64,000 bases of DNA from an uncultured Collinsella sp. Lineage in GTDB: Bacteria; Actinomycetota; Coriobacteriia; Coriobacteriales; Coriobacteriaceae. Made by a program: the position numbers and the translations under genes. Below the pieces are notes generated by a model, which saw only the letters and a program-made list of their open reading frames with translations, searched no databases and was not told the origin of the DNA. Positions 25,800 through 38,222 of the stretch are shown piece by piece. How positions within the stretch are numbered: the stretch's first letter is position 1; each line of letters begins with the position of its first letter. Location: positions 13,430 to 77,429 of the forward strand of contig CABVCJ010000001.1 of NCBI GenBank assembly GCA_902496845.1. Direction: 5' to 3'.

Positions 25800-26816
25800 T
25801 TATAGCGAGTCTCTCTGGATCAGCTGCATGTGCATCACGGAGGTGGTGGGCTCGGCACCCTTGATCATGTCGAGCGCAATGTTGGCGGCCATGTGGCCTT
25901 CTTCGCGCAGGGGCTGGCGGACGGTCGTGAGCGCGGGGACGCAGCGCGTCGCAATCTCGTGATCGTCGAAGCCGACGACAGAAATGTCCGCCGGAACGGA
26001 TAGGCCTGCCTCGTTGAGTGCGGTGATGACGCCAGCCGCGATACGGTCCGATCCGCAGAGCACGCCATCGAAAGCAATCTCGCGCGCGAGGATCTGGTGC
26101 ATGGCCTGATAGCCGTCTCCGTTGTTCCAGCCGGTATAGATAACGTTTGCGTCTGGGAGGTCTTCGCCCAAGACGGCGCGGTAGCCGCGCAGGCGGTCGA
26201 CAACGGCGGGGTTGTCTTGCGGTCCCAACACGGCGACGATATCTTTGCGCCCTCGCTCCTTCATAGCGAGCGCTGCAAAGCGTCCGCCCTCTTCGTCGTC
26301 AGAGTAGACCGTCGAGAACACATCGCGATAGGGGTGGCCCTCGAGCTGGCCGCACAACACGGTGGGTACGCCCAGCTCGCACAGTACCTCGAGCAGCTCG
26401 CTGCCCTTGTAGGGGGAGACGTCGATCACGGCGTCGAACGAGCGGCGCTCAAAGTGCTCGCGTGCGCGGTTGCGCTCATGCGTAGAAGACGCCTGCAAGA
26501 TAACGGGCAGATAGGACGACTCCGACAGTTCCTCGGTAATGCCGCTCAAAAACTCGCTATAGGTGGGGTCGCTGAAGAGTTCACTCAGGGGCTCGGTCAC
26601 GAGCACGGCGATGATTTCCGTGCGCCCGACAGCGAGCGCTCGGCCACGAGCGTTGGGGACAAAATTGACTTCCTTGGCCGCCGCGCGGACGCGCTTTTTG
26701 GTTTCCTCGCTAATGCGGGGCGAATCGTTGAGAGCGCGCGATGCCGTGGAGCGCGACACGCCGGCAGCTGCGGCAACCTCGGCAAGCGTAGGTGCGGTGC
26801 GAACTGGTTGGGTCAT
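25800..26816 (-). CDS. LacI-family repressor, probable EbgR-like regulator of the ebg operon
   Basis: 338 residues. The helix-turn-helix is TLAEVAAAAGVSRSTASRAL, followed by the hinge helix (NARGRALAVGRTE) and a periplasmic-binding-protein-like sugar domain ending in the family motif ISVVGFDDHEIATRCVPALT. It is divergent from ebgA, with three identical ACAACCGGTTGCAC operators in the shared gap. The CCGG centre is typical of LacI-family operators, so it most likely represses ebgA-ebgC and responds to a galactoside. On the minus strand a TATAGT -10 and a CAGGAGA ribosome binding site precede the start. Confidence 0.9.
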   Translation of the reverse strand: MTQPVRTAPTLAEVAAAAGVSRSTASRALNDSPRISEETKKRVRAAAKEVNFVPNARGRALAVGRTEIIAVLVTEPLSELFSDPTYSEFLSGITEELSESSYLPVILQASSTHERNRAREHFERRSFDAVIDVSPYKGSELLEVLCELGVPTVLCGQLEGHPYRDVFSTVYSDDEEGGRFAALAMKERGRKDIVAVLGPQDNPAVVDRLRGYRAVLGEDLPDANVIYTGWNNGDGYQAMHQILAREIAFDGVLCGSDRIAAGVITALNEAGLSVPADISVVGFDDHEIATRCVPALTTVRQPLREEGHMAANIALDMIKGAEPTTSVMHMQLIQRDSL

Positions 26817-27059
26817 GGCGTCTCCTGGAAAATGCGGTCGATGTTGTCACTGATACGGGCTGGTGCGGATACAGCTTACTATAGTGCGTCTGAACAGCGT
26901 TCATGATATCCGGTGACCGGCGTCGTTTTGCAACCAAGCCGAAATCGAATACGTCTCGTGTGGGTGAGATATCAGCGGGCGTGGAGGTTGCCTACGAGCT
27001 TAAGAACGATGTCTTGTGCTGAGTTTCGATACTCAGGGTGACATAAGTGTTGCGATTGT

Positions 27060-27160
27060 ACAACCGGTTGCACCGTTAACCCTGCCAAATCGACCGTTCA
27101 GCGGACAACCGGTTGCACAGTTTTTTACATCGCCCGTAAGATAAGGACAACCGGTTGCAC
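27060..27160 (+). promoter_or_regulatory. ebgA promoter with three identical operators
   Basis: ACAACCGGTTGCAC occurs at 27060-27073, 27105-27118 and 27147-27160, centre spacings 45 and 42 bp. The -35 TTGCAC (27113-27118) is the end of operator 2. The -10 TAAGAT (27137-27142) follows after 18 bp, and operator 3 lies at the expected transcription start. Occupation of operators 2 and 3 would block polymerase; operator 1 could allow looping. Confidence 0.82.
27073..27100 (+). promoter_or_regulatory. CCGTT direct-repeat element, ebgA copy
   Basis: CCGTTAA at 27073-27079 and CCGTTCA at 27094-27100, start-to-start distance 21 bp, with AAATCGA before the second copy. The same arrangement is found at uxaC and at the GPH gene. 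Candidate activator site. Confidence 0.6.
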
Positions 27161-27180
27161 AAGAATCACTACGATGATGA

Positions 27181-30201
<3,021 letters not shown>

Positions 30202-30204
30202 GTC

Positions 30205-30660
30205 ATGCATGTCTTTAACTCGCGCGCCGATTTCGACGCTCAGATGAAGTCCGTCAAGAAGTGGATGCGTACCGGTCAGGCACTCGACGGCGTTTCTGAA
30301 CTGCAGCACGATGTGGCGTACTCTATCGGCGACTCGCTGGTGTATTGGTGGGTGAACGCCCACGAGGCGGCTACTGCCGATCTGGTCGGTCACCGTCGCT
30401 ACCATGCCGTGCTCGCCCCGCTCGACGGCAATCTGACCGTTGAGGTGGCTTCCAAGGCCGATCTTACCTGTACGCGCGCCTACAGCGATATCGATGATCG
30501 CGAGCGCTTTGAGGGTACGGGGGAGACCGTGACGATTCCCGCCGGCGGCGTTGCCGTCGTCGAAATTGACGAGGCCTACCGTGTCGTGGCCGATGCCGCG
30601 GATCCCCGCGTCGTGGTACTGCACGTGACAGTCGAAGGTTATTCCTTCCCCAACAAGTAG
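30205..30660 (+). CDS. ebgC: Beta-galactosidase small subunit, EbgC type (YhcH/YjgK/YiaL family)
   Basis: 151 residues, starting 3 bp after the ebgA stop with AAGGAGG overlapping the end of ebgA, so translation is coupled. It has the cupin-like fold motifs of the YhcH/YjgK/YiaL family: GRHxI-like VGHRRYHAVLAP, AYSDIDDRERFEG, and the final VTIPAGGVAVVEIDEAY. In E. coli, EbgC binds EbgA in a 1:1 ratio and is needed for full activity. A stand-alone sugar-isomerase role, as in some YhcH proteins, is less likely given the context. Confidence 0.92.
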   Translation: MHVFNSRADFDAQMKSVKKWMRTGQALDGVSELQHDVAYSIGDSLVYWWVNAHEAATADLVGHRRYHAVLAPLDGNLTVEVASKADLTCTRAYSDIDDRERFEGTGETVTIPAGGVAVVEIDEAYRVVADAADPRVVVLHVTVEGYSFPNK

Positions 30661-32277
<1,617 letters not shown>

Positions 32278-32324
32278 CGGCTAGGATTAATCTACGGCTG
32301 TGGAATAAATCGATTCCCTTTCCT

Positions 32325-32356
32325 AAGGAGGGGCCTTACGAGGCCCCTCCTTTTGT
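32325..32356 (+). terminator. Intrinsic terminator of the APC permease
   Basis: Perfect arms AAGGAGGGGCCT / AGGCCCCTCCTT followed by TTGTGTTTT, 48 bp after the stop. Confidence 0.88.
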
Positions 32357-32380
32357 GTTTTGGAGCATGGTTTTGGACCC

Positions 32381-32603
32381 TGTGGGCAAAAAATGCCAAA
32401 TATGAGTACTGTTGCAAAAGAGGTGTCATATTTTTCGGCCTGTTCTGAGCGAAAATGGGCTCAAAATCAATCTATCTAACCCCCCCTTAAAGGGCGTTTG
32501 ACGGCTTTCAACCTCTTCGAATCGCTCAAAGTAGGCAATTTGCTCTCGATTTTGCTGCTACTCAATTGGTGACAGTACTCATATTTGCCACTTTTTGACC
32601 ACG
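32381..32603. mobile_element. MITE-like element with 32-bp terminal inverted repeats
   Basis: The ends 32381-32412 and 32572-32603 are inverted repeats of about 32 bases with a shared core of 16 identical bases (CAAATATGAGTACTGT). The 159-bp interior has no open reading frame of interest and contains a C7 tract. No target-site duplication was identified with confidence. It fills the gap between the permease terminator and the HPr gene. Confidence 0.65.
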
Positions 32604-32699
32604 GGGTATCCGGAGGGGCCCTCGACAAGCATCTAACGCTACAATAACTACCACGTGGCTGGGTTTGCCGGCCGAATGTGCGATGTCGTGGGAGGGGAC

Positions 32700-32948
32700 A
32701 TGGTCGAGTTTACAAAGACGATTAAAGATCCGTTGGGATTACATGCCCGCCCGGTTGCGCTGCTCTATGACATCATTGCCAAGCATCGTAGCGACGTGTC
32801 AGTCAGCATCGGCGATCGCCACACGGATGGCCGCGATGTCATGGGACTCATGGCTCTCTACGGCGAGTGCGGCGAGGACATCATCTTCCGCGTTTCGGGC
32901 GTAGACGAGGCTTCCTGCGTTACGTCGATCAGAAACCTCTCGCTCTAA
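32700..32948 (+). CDS. HPr-like phosphocarrier protein with Asp at position 46
   Basis: 82 residues from ATG 32700, with GGGAGGGG upstream. His15 sits in the canonical site (PLGLHARPVALL), so phosphotransfer from enzyme I is expected. The HPr-kinase site, normally Ser46 before IMGVM, is Asp46 here (DGRDVMGLMAL). It ends in the usual short C-terminus. It could be the general HPr of a sugar phosphotransferase system, or a specialised paralogue; no other PTS gene is in the window. Monocistronic with a terminator. Confidence 0.88.
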   Translation: MVEFTKTIKDPLGLHARPVALLYDIIAKHRSDVSVSIGDRHTDGRDVMGLMALYGECGEDIIFRVSGVDEASCVTSIRNLSL

Positions 32949-33001
32949 CCTCAACAATGTGACAAAGGGGCAGTCCCCTCTGTTGCATCAATTGGTATGG
33001 C

Positions 33002-33041
33002 AAGGCGCCGCAAAGAGACAGTCTTTGCGGCGCCTTTGTTT
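33002..33041 (+). terminator. Intrinsic terminator of the HPr gene
   Basis: Perfect 14-bp arms 33002-33015 and 33023-33036 (AAGGCGCCGCAAAG and complement), followed by TGTTT. Confidence 0.88.
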
Positions 33042-33084
33042 CGTATAGGAAACTTTTTCGAAATCTGAATGCGGACCCTTTCCA

Positions 33085-33138
33085 AAAAGTTAACCACGTG
33101 TTAGTTTACTATAGCGAACATAGGCGTGGTTAACTTTT
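33085..33138 (+). promoter_or_regulatory. feo operon promoter with paired inverted sites
   Basis: AAAAGTTAACCACG (33085-33098) and its exact complement CGTGGTTAACTTTT (33125-33138) flank a central TTACTATAG -10-like segment. Centre spacing is 40 bp. Each arm contains GTTAAC. This arrangement suggests two molecules of a metal-responsive repressor (DtxR/MntR-like, inferred) across the promoter. TGGTTAACT recurs before the small Cys-rich gene at 36315-36323. Confidence 0.6.
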
Positions 33139-33180
33139 ACCGTGTCGATGTTAAGGACGAACTGACGTTAGGAGCCACTC

Positions 33181-33423
33181 ATGTCTTGCGGACCGCAGAT
33201 GCCGGCCATGCCGCTTTCGATGGTAAAAGCGGGCGAAACCGTGCGCGTGTCCCGTGTAAAGGGCAATGAGGACATGAAACACCACCTCAAGGACCTCGGC
33301 TTTGTCGAGGGCAACGAAATCCACGTGGTGAGCTCGAGTGGCGCCAATATTATCGTCACCGTGCTGGGCGCACGCTTTGGTATCGATTCCAAGGTTGCCA
33401 TGCACATCATGACCGTCGGTTAG
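33181..33423 (+). CDS. feoA: FeoA-family ferrous iron transport protein (first copy)
   Basis: 80 residues with an SH3-like FeoA core: VKAGETVRVSRVKGNEDM, then HHLKDLGFVEGNEIHVVSSS and GARFGIDSKVAMHIMTV. The N-terminal extension contains one Cys and several Met/Pro residues (MSCGPQMPAMPLSM). FeoA binds the G-protein domain or membrane part of FeoB and supports Fe(II) uptake. It is the first gene of feoA-feoA-feoB, with 39 bp to the next. GGAG upstream is the ribosome binding site. Confidence 0.92.
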   Translation: MSCGPQMPAMPLSMVKAGETVRVSRVKGNEDMKHHLKDLGFVEGNEIHVVSSSGANIIVTVLGARFGIDSKVAMHIMTVG

Positions 33424-33462
33424 TCTGCAGCATTTCATAAAAACCGAAAGGGGGACAAGAGG

Positions 33463-33684
33463 ATGAAGACGTTGGGTGACGTTAAGGTGGGCGAGAGCTC
33501 CACCATCGTCAAGCTTCACGGTGAGGGTGCGCTTCGCCGCCACCTTATGGACCTGGGACTCATCAAGGGCACTTCGTTCAAGGTCGTGAAGGTTGCACCG
33601 CTCGGTGATCCGGTCGAGATCAACGTGCGCGGCTACGAGCTTTCCATCCGCAAGGAGGAGGCCGCCGTCGTCGAGGTCCAGTAA
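33463..33684 (+). CDS. feoA: FeoA-family ferrous iron transport protein (second copy)
   Basis: 73 residues: LGDVKVGESSTIVKLHGEGA, RRHLMDLGLIKGTSFKVVKV and DPVEINVRGYELSIRKEEA, the standard FeoA pattern. It is closer to the classical short FeoA than the first copy, so the two are diverged paralogues rather than a recent duplication. AAAGGGGGACAAGAGG precedes the ATG. A 7-bp inverted repeat follows before feoB. Confidence 0.93.
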   Translation: MKTLGDVKVGESSTIVKLHGEGALRRHLMDLGLIKGTSFKVVKVAPLGDPVEINVRGYELSIRKEEAAVVEVQ

Positions 33685-33712
33685 GGACTCGTGGCGCATA
33701 TTTCTGCAGATA

Positions 33713-33732
33713 AAGTTAGGTTTTTCTAACTT
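33713..33732 (+). promoter_or_regulatory. Iron-box-like palindrome between feoA and feoB
   Basis: AAGTTAG-GTTTTT-CTAACTT, perfect 7-bp arms. The TTAGG...CTAA spacing resembles DtxR/IdeR-type boxes. It could give feoB separate metal control, or act as a weak hairpin. Confidence 0.45.
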
Positions 33733-33807
33733 AATGCAGCATCTTTGAAGCACATTATCCAGCCTGCGCGGAGAAAGCAGCGCAGGCACACAAGGAAGAA
33801 GGATTGA

Positions 33808-36135
33808 ATGGCGGATTCTCAGATCCATGTCGCGTTGGCGGGTAACCCCAACTGCGGCAAGACCACGCTTTTCAACCTGATCACCGGCGCCAACGGCTAC
33901 GTTGGCAACTGGCCCGGCGTCACGGTTGAGAAAAAGGAGGCCAAGCTCCTAAGCGACAAGAACGTTACCATCACGGACCTCCCTGGCATCTACTCGCTTT
34001 CCCCCTACAGCCCCGAGGAGCAGTGCTCGCGCGATTACCTCATGAGCGGCGAGCCCGATGTTGTCGTCCAAGTCGTCGATGCCACCAACCTCGAGCGTAA
34101 CCTGTACCTGGCGCTTCAGGTTATCGAGACCGGCCTGCCCGTGGTCGTTGCCCTCAACATGGCCGACCTGGTCGAGAAGAACGGCGATAAGATCGACACG
34201 GACAAGCTTTCCAAGAAGCTCGGTTGCCCGGTCATGATGATCTCGGCTCTTAAGAACAAGGGCATCACGGAGCTGTTCGATCAGGTCAAGAAGTCCGCTG
34301 CTTCTAAGGGCCAGGTACCGGTGCACAAGTTCGATTCCTCCATCGAGGACGTTCTGGACCACATCGAGAATAACCTGCCTGCGAGCGTTCCCGCCAACAA
34401 GCGTCGCTACTACGCCGTCAAGCTGTTTGAGCGCGATGCAGACGCCTGCAAGCTCATCAACCTCACTAAGGAGAAGGCTGCTCGCGTGGAGGAGCTGGTC
34501 GCCCAGTGCGAGCAGGACTGCGACGACGATGCCGAGTCCATCATCACCGGTGAGCGCTATGGCGTCATCGCGCACATCATCGATGAGTGCCTCACTAAGG
34601 CTCCGGCCAAGATGAGCACCTCCGAGAAGATCGACCGCGTGGTTACCAACCGTATCCTGGGTCTGCCGATCTTTGTGGTCATCATGTTCTGCGTGTACTA
34701 CATCGCCGTTTCTACCTTGGGCGGCACGGTGACCGACTTCACTAACGACCAGCTCTTCGGTACCGACGGTTGGTACGTGCTCGGTCAGGGCCGCGACGCC
34801 TACGACGCGGCCGTCGAGGCTGCGGGCGACAATGCCGACTCGGTCGACCCGGCACAGTACGGCCCCTATGTCCCGGGTATCACCACCGTGGTGCACGACG
34901 CCCTTGTGGCGGGCGGCACCGAGGACGGTGGCCTGGTCGATTCGCTGGTCTGTGACGGCATCGTCGGCGGCCTGGGCGCTATCTTCGGCTTTGTGCCGCA
35001 GATGTTCCTGCTGTTCGTCATGCTGTCCTTCCTGGAGGACTGCGGTTACATGGCCCGCGTCGCCTTCATCATGGACCGCGTGTTCCGCCGCTTTGGCCTG
35101 TCCGGTAAGTCCTTTATCCCCATGCTCGTGTCCTCGGGCTGCGGCGTCCCCGGCGTCATGGCTACCAAGACCATCGAGAACGAGAAGGACCGCCGCATGA
35201 CGGTCATGACCACCACGTTCATCCCCTGCGGCGCCAAGCTGCCGATCATCGCCCTGCTCATGGGCTCCATCATCGGCGATTCTTCCACCACCGCCGCGTG
35301 GATCAGCCCGCTCTTCTACTTCCTGGGCGTCTTTGCCGTCATCGCCTCGGGCCTCATGCTCAAGAAGACCAAGCTCTTCGCCGGTCGCCCGACGCCGTTC
35401 GTTATGGAGCTTCCTGCCTATCACTTCCCGGCGATCCGCTCTTGGGCGCTGCACGTGTGGGAGCGCTGCTGGGCCTTTATCAAGAAGGCCGGCACGGTCA
35501 TCTTCGCGTCCACCGTCGTGGTTTGGTTCCTCTCCAACTTTGGTAGCTACAACGGTTCTTTTGGTTTCCTGCCTGCGATGGACGGCATCCCCGAGGAGTT
35601 CATGGACTACTCCGTGCTTGCCATGCTCGGCAACCTGGTCGCTTGGATCTTCGCCCCGCTCGGCTTTAGCACCTGGCAGGCCACCGCGCTGACCGTCTCG
35701 GGTCTCGTCGCCAAGGAGAACGTCGTCGCCACCGCCGGCTCGCTGCTGTCCGTCGCCGACGCGGGCGAGACCGACCCGAGCCTGTGGACCGCGTTTGCCG
35801 GCATGTTTCCGACTATGGGCGCTTGCGTTGCCTTTGGCGCTTTCAACCTGCTGTGCGCCCCGTGCTTTGCCGCCATGGGCACTATCCGCAACCAGATGGA
35901 CTCCGGCAAGTGGACCGCGATTGCCATCGGCTACGAGTGCGCCTTCGCTTGGGTCATCGGCCTGTTCATCAACCAGTTCTACAACCTGCTTGTCCTTGGG
36001 CAGTTTGGTATCTGGACGATTGTCGCTATCGTGCTGCTGGTTGCGATGCTCTTCCAGATCTTCCGTCCCATGCCCAAACATGCATGGACCGACGAGGACG
36101 AGACCAACACTGCTTCCGCCGCAGTTTCCGCTTAA
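33808..36135 (+). CDS. feoB: Ferrous iron transporter FeoB
   Basis: 775 residues. The N-terminal G domain has G1 GNPNCGKTTLFN, G2-region NWPGVTVEKKEA, G3 DLPGIYSLSPYSPEE and G4 NMAD. A helical GDI-like domain covers about 170-260. The membrane part carries two Gate segments with the conserved Cys-containing motifs SSGCGVPGVMATKTI and FIPCGAKLPI. Between the first and second membrane segments is an extra outside loop of about 60 residues rich in D, A and G. It imports Fe(II) under anaerobic conditions. AAGGAAGAAGGA precedes the ATG; a terminator follows. Confidence 0.96.
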   Translation: MADSQIHVALAGNPNCGKTTLFNLITGANGYVGNWPGVTVEKKEAKLLSDKNVTITDLPGIYSLSPYSPEEQCSRDYLMSGEPDVVVQVVDATNLERNLYLALQVIETGLPVVVALNMADLVEKNGDKIDTDKLSKKLGCPVMMISALKNKGITELFDQVKKSAASKGQVPVHKFDSSIEDVLDHIENNLPASVPANKRRYYAVKLFERDADACKLINLTKEKAARVEELVAQCEQDCDDDAESIITGERYGVIAHIIDECLTKAPAKMSTSEKIDRVVTNRILGLPIFVVIMFCVYYIAVSTLGGTVTDFTNDQLFGTDGWYVLGQGRDAYDAAVEAAGDNADSVDPAQYGPYVPGITTVVHDALVAGGTEDGGLVDSLVCDGIVGGLGAIFGFVPQMFLLFVMLSFLEDCGYMARVAFIMDRVFRRFGLSGKSFIPMLVSSGCGVPGVMATKTIENEKDRRMTVMTTTFIPCGAKLPIIALLMGSIIGDSSTTAAWISPLFYFLGVFAVIASGLMLKKTKLFAGRPTPFVMELPAYHFPAIRSWALHVWERCWAFIKKAGTVIFASTVVVWFLSNFGSYNGSFGFLPAMDGIPEEFMDYSVLAMLGNLVAWIFAPLGFSTWQATALTVSGLVAKENVVATAGSLLSVADAGETDPSLWTAFAGMFPTMGACVAFGAFNLLCAPCFAAMGTIRNQMDSGKWTAIAIGYECAFAWVIGLFINQFYNLLVLGQFGIWTIVAIVLLVAMLFQIFRPMPKHAWTDEDETNTASAAVSA

Positions 36136-36164
36136 GTCCGAATAAGGATTAGCCCCTTTTCACG

Positions 36165-36197
36165 AGCCCGGGTGTCCCAGCGACCCCGGGCTTTTTG
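36165..36197 (+). terminator. Intrinsic terminator of feoB
   Basis: AGCCCGGG (36165-36172) and CCCGGGCT (36185-36192) followed by TTTTG. Confidence 0.88.
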
Positions 36198-36337
36198 TGC
36201 ATGGGAGACAGATTACTTTGCCCCAGAAGTTAAGATGTGGCGTTTCCGCAGATAAAACCGACCAAAATTAACCTGTCCCTTTTTGGTAGGTGGAGAATGG
36301 GGTAAAGTAAGTGATGGTTAACTAAAGGAGGCTTGCT

Positions 36338-36538
36338 ATGGCACCTATCGATATTGTTGTACTGGCTGTTATCGGCGTTGCGTTTGTCGCCGTGTGCGTG
36401 CGCATCTACCGCAAGGGCACCTGCGCCGACTGCGCTCAGGGTGGCGTTTGCACGGGGCATTGTTCTAACAAAAAGACTTGTGCCGCGCTTAAGGGCGTAG
36501 ACAAAATCGCCGAAGACTTGGGTCGCGGTATCAAATAA
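36338..36538 (+). CDS. FeoB-associated Cys-rich membrane protein
   Basis: 66 residues with AAAGGAGG before the ATG. One N-terminal membrane helix (IDIVVLAVIGVAFVAVCVRI) is followed by a cysteine-rich cytoplasmic tail (GTCADCAQGGVCTGHCSNKK) with five Cys in that stretch and one more after it. The family is found next to FeoB in many Firmicutes and Actinobacteria, and a role in iron handling is inferred from that. It has its own upstream space with a TGGTTAACT site shared with the feo promoter, so it may be co-regulated rather than co-transcribed. Confidence 0.88.
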   Translation: MAPIDIVVLAVIGVAFVAVCVRIYRKGTCADCAQGGVCTGHCSNKKTCAALKGVDKIAEDLGRGIK

Positions 36539-36551
36539 GGTCCGGACATCC

Positions 36552-36588
36552 AAGCGCTCCGCGGGCATCCGTTCGCGGGGCGCTTTGT
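36552..36588 (+). terminator. Probable terminator after the Cys-rich protein gene
   Basis: AAGCGCTCCGCG and CGCGGGGCGCTT pair with one mismatch, followed by TGTGCATTT. Confidence 0.6.
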
Positions 36589-36682
36589 GCATTTGAGGGA
36601 GAGCACGGCGAGTCGAAGAGTATTTTTGGGGTATCGTTAACTGGACTATTAATTGGCAACTTATCTGTAACGGAGTAACCGC

Positions 36683-37762
36683 ATGAGCGCTCGCGTAACC
36701 ATGAAGGACATAGCCGCCGAGCTTGGCGTTTCCATCAATACCGTGCACAAGGCTCTGACGGGAAAGGCCGGCGTGAGCGAATCCGTGCGCGCCAAGGTGA
36801 ACGCTAAGGCCGAGGCCATGGGCTATCACCGCAACACAAGTGCCTCAAGCCTGCGCCGCAAGGATATCAATCTGGTGTTTTGCCTGCCCCGCGCATCGCG
36901 CGAGGGAGCGTACTTTTTCCGTTACCTGTGGGAAGGCTGCAATCGCTTTGAACAGGAGGTCATCGACCGGGGCATTACGGTTGAGCGCGTTGAATTTGGC
37001 GTGGGCGGCTACGCTGATGCACTCGAGCAAATCGACGAGCGTCTGCAGGTGGGCGAGAAGATTGATGGCTTGCTCGCCTATGCGCCGGGCGACGATCGTG
37101 CGACTGAGCTTTTGGGGCAGATCGCCGAGGCGGGCGTGACGATTGAGCTTGTCGACGGCGACCGTCCGCATTTGAATCGTTTGGGTGCGAGCTTGGCCGA
37201 TTATTCGACGGCAGGCAGCCTTATGGCCGAGCAGGCGGCAAACCTGGTCCATGCTTCTGGGGCCGACGCCCGCGTGCTCCTTTTGACAGGCGACCCATAT
37301 ACCGATTCGCACTATCTAACCGCCCGCGCCTTCCACAATTACCTGCGCGAACGTGATATTCCATGGCAGGTTGAGGATCTTGCAGGTGCCCATGCGCAAG
37401 TCAAACAACTCGAGCATGAGCTCGAAAAGCGCTTGAGTGCGCCGGACGCCCCTGAACTTATCTGTAGCGTTTTTGCCGTTGGTTCCGAAGTGGTTGCCGA
37501 CGCGCTCGTCTCGGCCGGCAAGGCCGGTCAGGTCATGGTGATCGGCAACGACCTGTTTCCCGAAAGCGCCCTGGCCTTGCGCCGCGGTATCTTTACCAAT
37601 ATTGTCTATAAGGACCCGACGAGCCTGGCGTATCGCGGCGCCAAGACACTGGGCGATTATTTGCTGTGGGGAAGGACCCCGACGGAGCCCGTCCAGAAGG
37701 GCGCCGTCGAGATGGTATTTGCCAGCAATGTCGACCGCTACTGCGAACTTGCGGGTATTTAG
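36683..37762 (+). CDS. LacI-family regulator, probable controller of the hexuronate/pectin regulon
   Basis: 359 residues. The helix-turn-helix is MKDIAAELGVSINTVHKAL; the recognition helix has TVHKAL rather than the usual TVSRAL. The sugar-binding domain is of the periplasmic-binding type, with CSVFAVGSEVVADALV and VMVIGNDLFPESALAL near its end. It is the first gene of the cluster and reads toward uxaC. Operators with core TGAACGTTCA begin 350 bp downstream and recur across 24 kb, so it is the best candidate for the protein that binds them. The inducer is probably a uronate or 2-keto-3-deoxygluconate (inference). Confidence 0.85.
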   Translation: MSARVTMKDIAAELGVSINTVHKALTGKAGVSESVRAKVNAKAEAMGYHRNTSASSLRRKDINLVFCLPRASREGAYFFRYLWEGCNRFEQEVIDRGITVERVEFGVGGYADALEQIDERLQVGEKIDGLLAYAPGDDRATELLGQIAEAGVTIELVDGDRPHLNRLGASLADYSTAGSLMAEQAANLVHASGADARVLLLTGDPYTDSHYLTARAFHNYLRERDIPWQVEDLAGAHAQVKQLEHELEKRLSAPDAPELICSVFAVGSEVVADALVSAGKAGQVMVIGNDLFPESALALRRGIFTNIVYKDPTSLAYRGAKTLGDYLLWGRTPTEPVQKGAVEMVFASNVDRYCELAGI

Positions 37763-37787
37763 CCGATTGAGCAGGTACCCCCTCTTG

Positions 37788-37986
37788 CGACGTGCATTTT
37801 TGGGAGTATTCAGCATTGGCATGCCCTGAATGAGGTGCAGAACGACTGTTTTAAGTGCCCCCGATGGCGTAATTTGCCATCGGGGGCACTTTTTATGCCG
37901 ATCGGGCGCTATCTGCGTTCCAAATAGGACGCTGAGGATGGCGCACGGCGCGCTCCAATGCTGAATACTCCCAAAAATGTACGTCG
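37788..37986. mobile_element. MITE-like element with 32-bp terminal inverted repeats
   Basis: Ends 37788-37819 and 37955-37986 are inverted repeats over 32 bases with one mismatch (end sequence CGACGTGCATTTTTGGGAGT...). The 135-bp interior carries a complete intrinsic terminator. One isolated arm lies at 17853-17879, which shows the sequence is dispersed. No coding capacity, so movement would need a transposase in trans. Confidence 0.7.
37853..37896 (+). terminator. Intrinsic terminator inside the MITE-like element
   Basis: AAGTGCCCCCGATGGC / GCCATCGGGGGCACTT hairpin followed by TTTA. It would end the LacI transcript about 90 bp after its stop and is supplied by the repeat element. Confidence 0.88.
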
Positions 37987-38075
37987 GGACATGACCCACC
38001 TGAGCAAAAGCGCTCAAGTTCGGTGTTCGGGGACGCCAACCGGTCCGCAATGCATGCAAGTCACAGCTCCGGCAA

Positions 38076-38103
38076 CCGTTGAACGGGCAAAACCTACCGT
38101 TCA
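38076..38103 (+). promoter_or_regulatory. CCGTT direct-repeat element, uxaC copy
   Basis: CCGTTGA (38076-38082) and CCGTTCA (38097-38103), start-to-start 21 bp, with AAAACCTA before the second copy. Same arrangement as at ebgA and the GPH gene. Confidence 0.6.
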
Positions 38104-38117
38104 CCCCATGGTTGTTA

Positions 38118-38170
38118 GGTGAACGTTCACCTTTTGAGTCGTAATGGATTAGTATGGTGAACGTTCACCT
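38118..38170 (+). promoter_or_regulatory. uxaC promoter between two uronate-regulon operators
   Basis: AGGTGAACGTTCACCT (38118-38133) and GGTGAACGTTCACC (38157-38170), centre distance 38 bp. -35 TTCACC (38127-38132) is part of the first operator; -10 TAGTAT (38151-38156) follows after 18 bp and abuts the second operator. Confidence 0.75.
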
Positions 38171-38222
38171 AGAGGATGACGAGCGTATTGTGCGCCCGCT
38201 CCGCAAACAAAGGGGTTGTTTG

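Noticed and set aside
33949..36081. Minus-strand open frame of 710 codons opposite feoB
   Set aside because: Low-complexity translation with no motif; antisense shadow of feoB.
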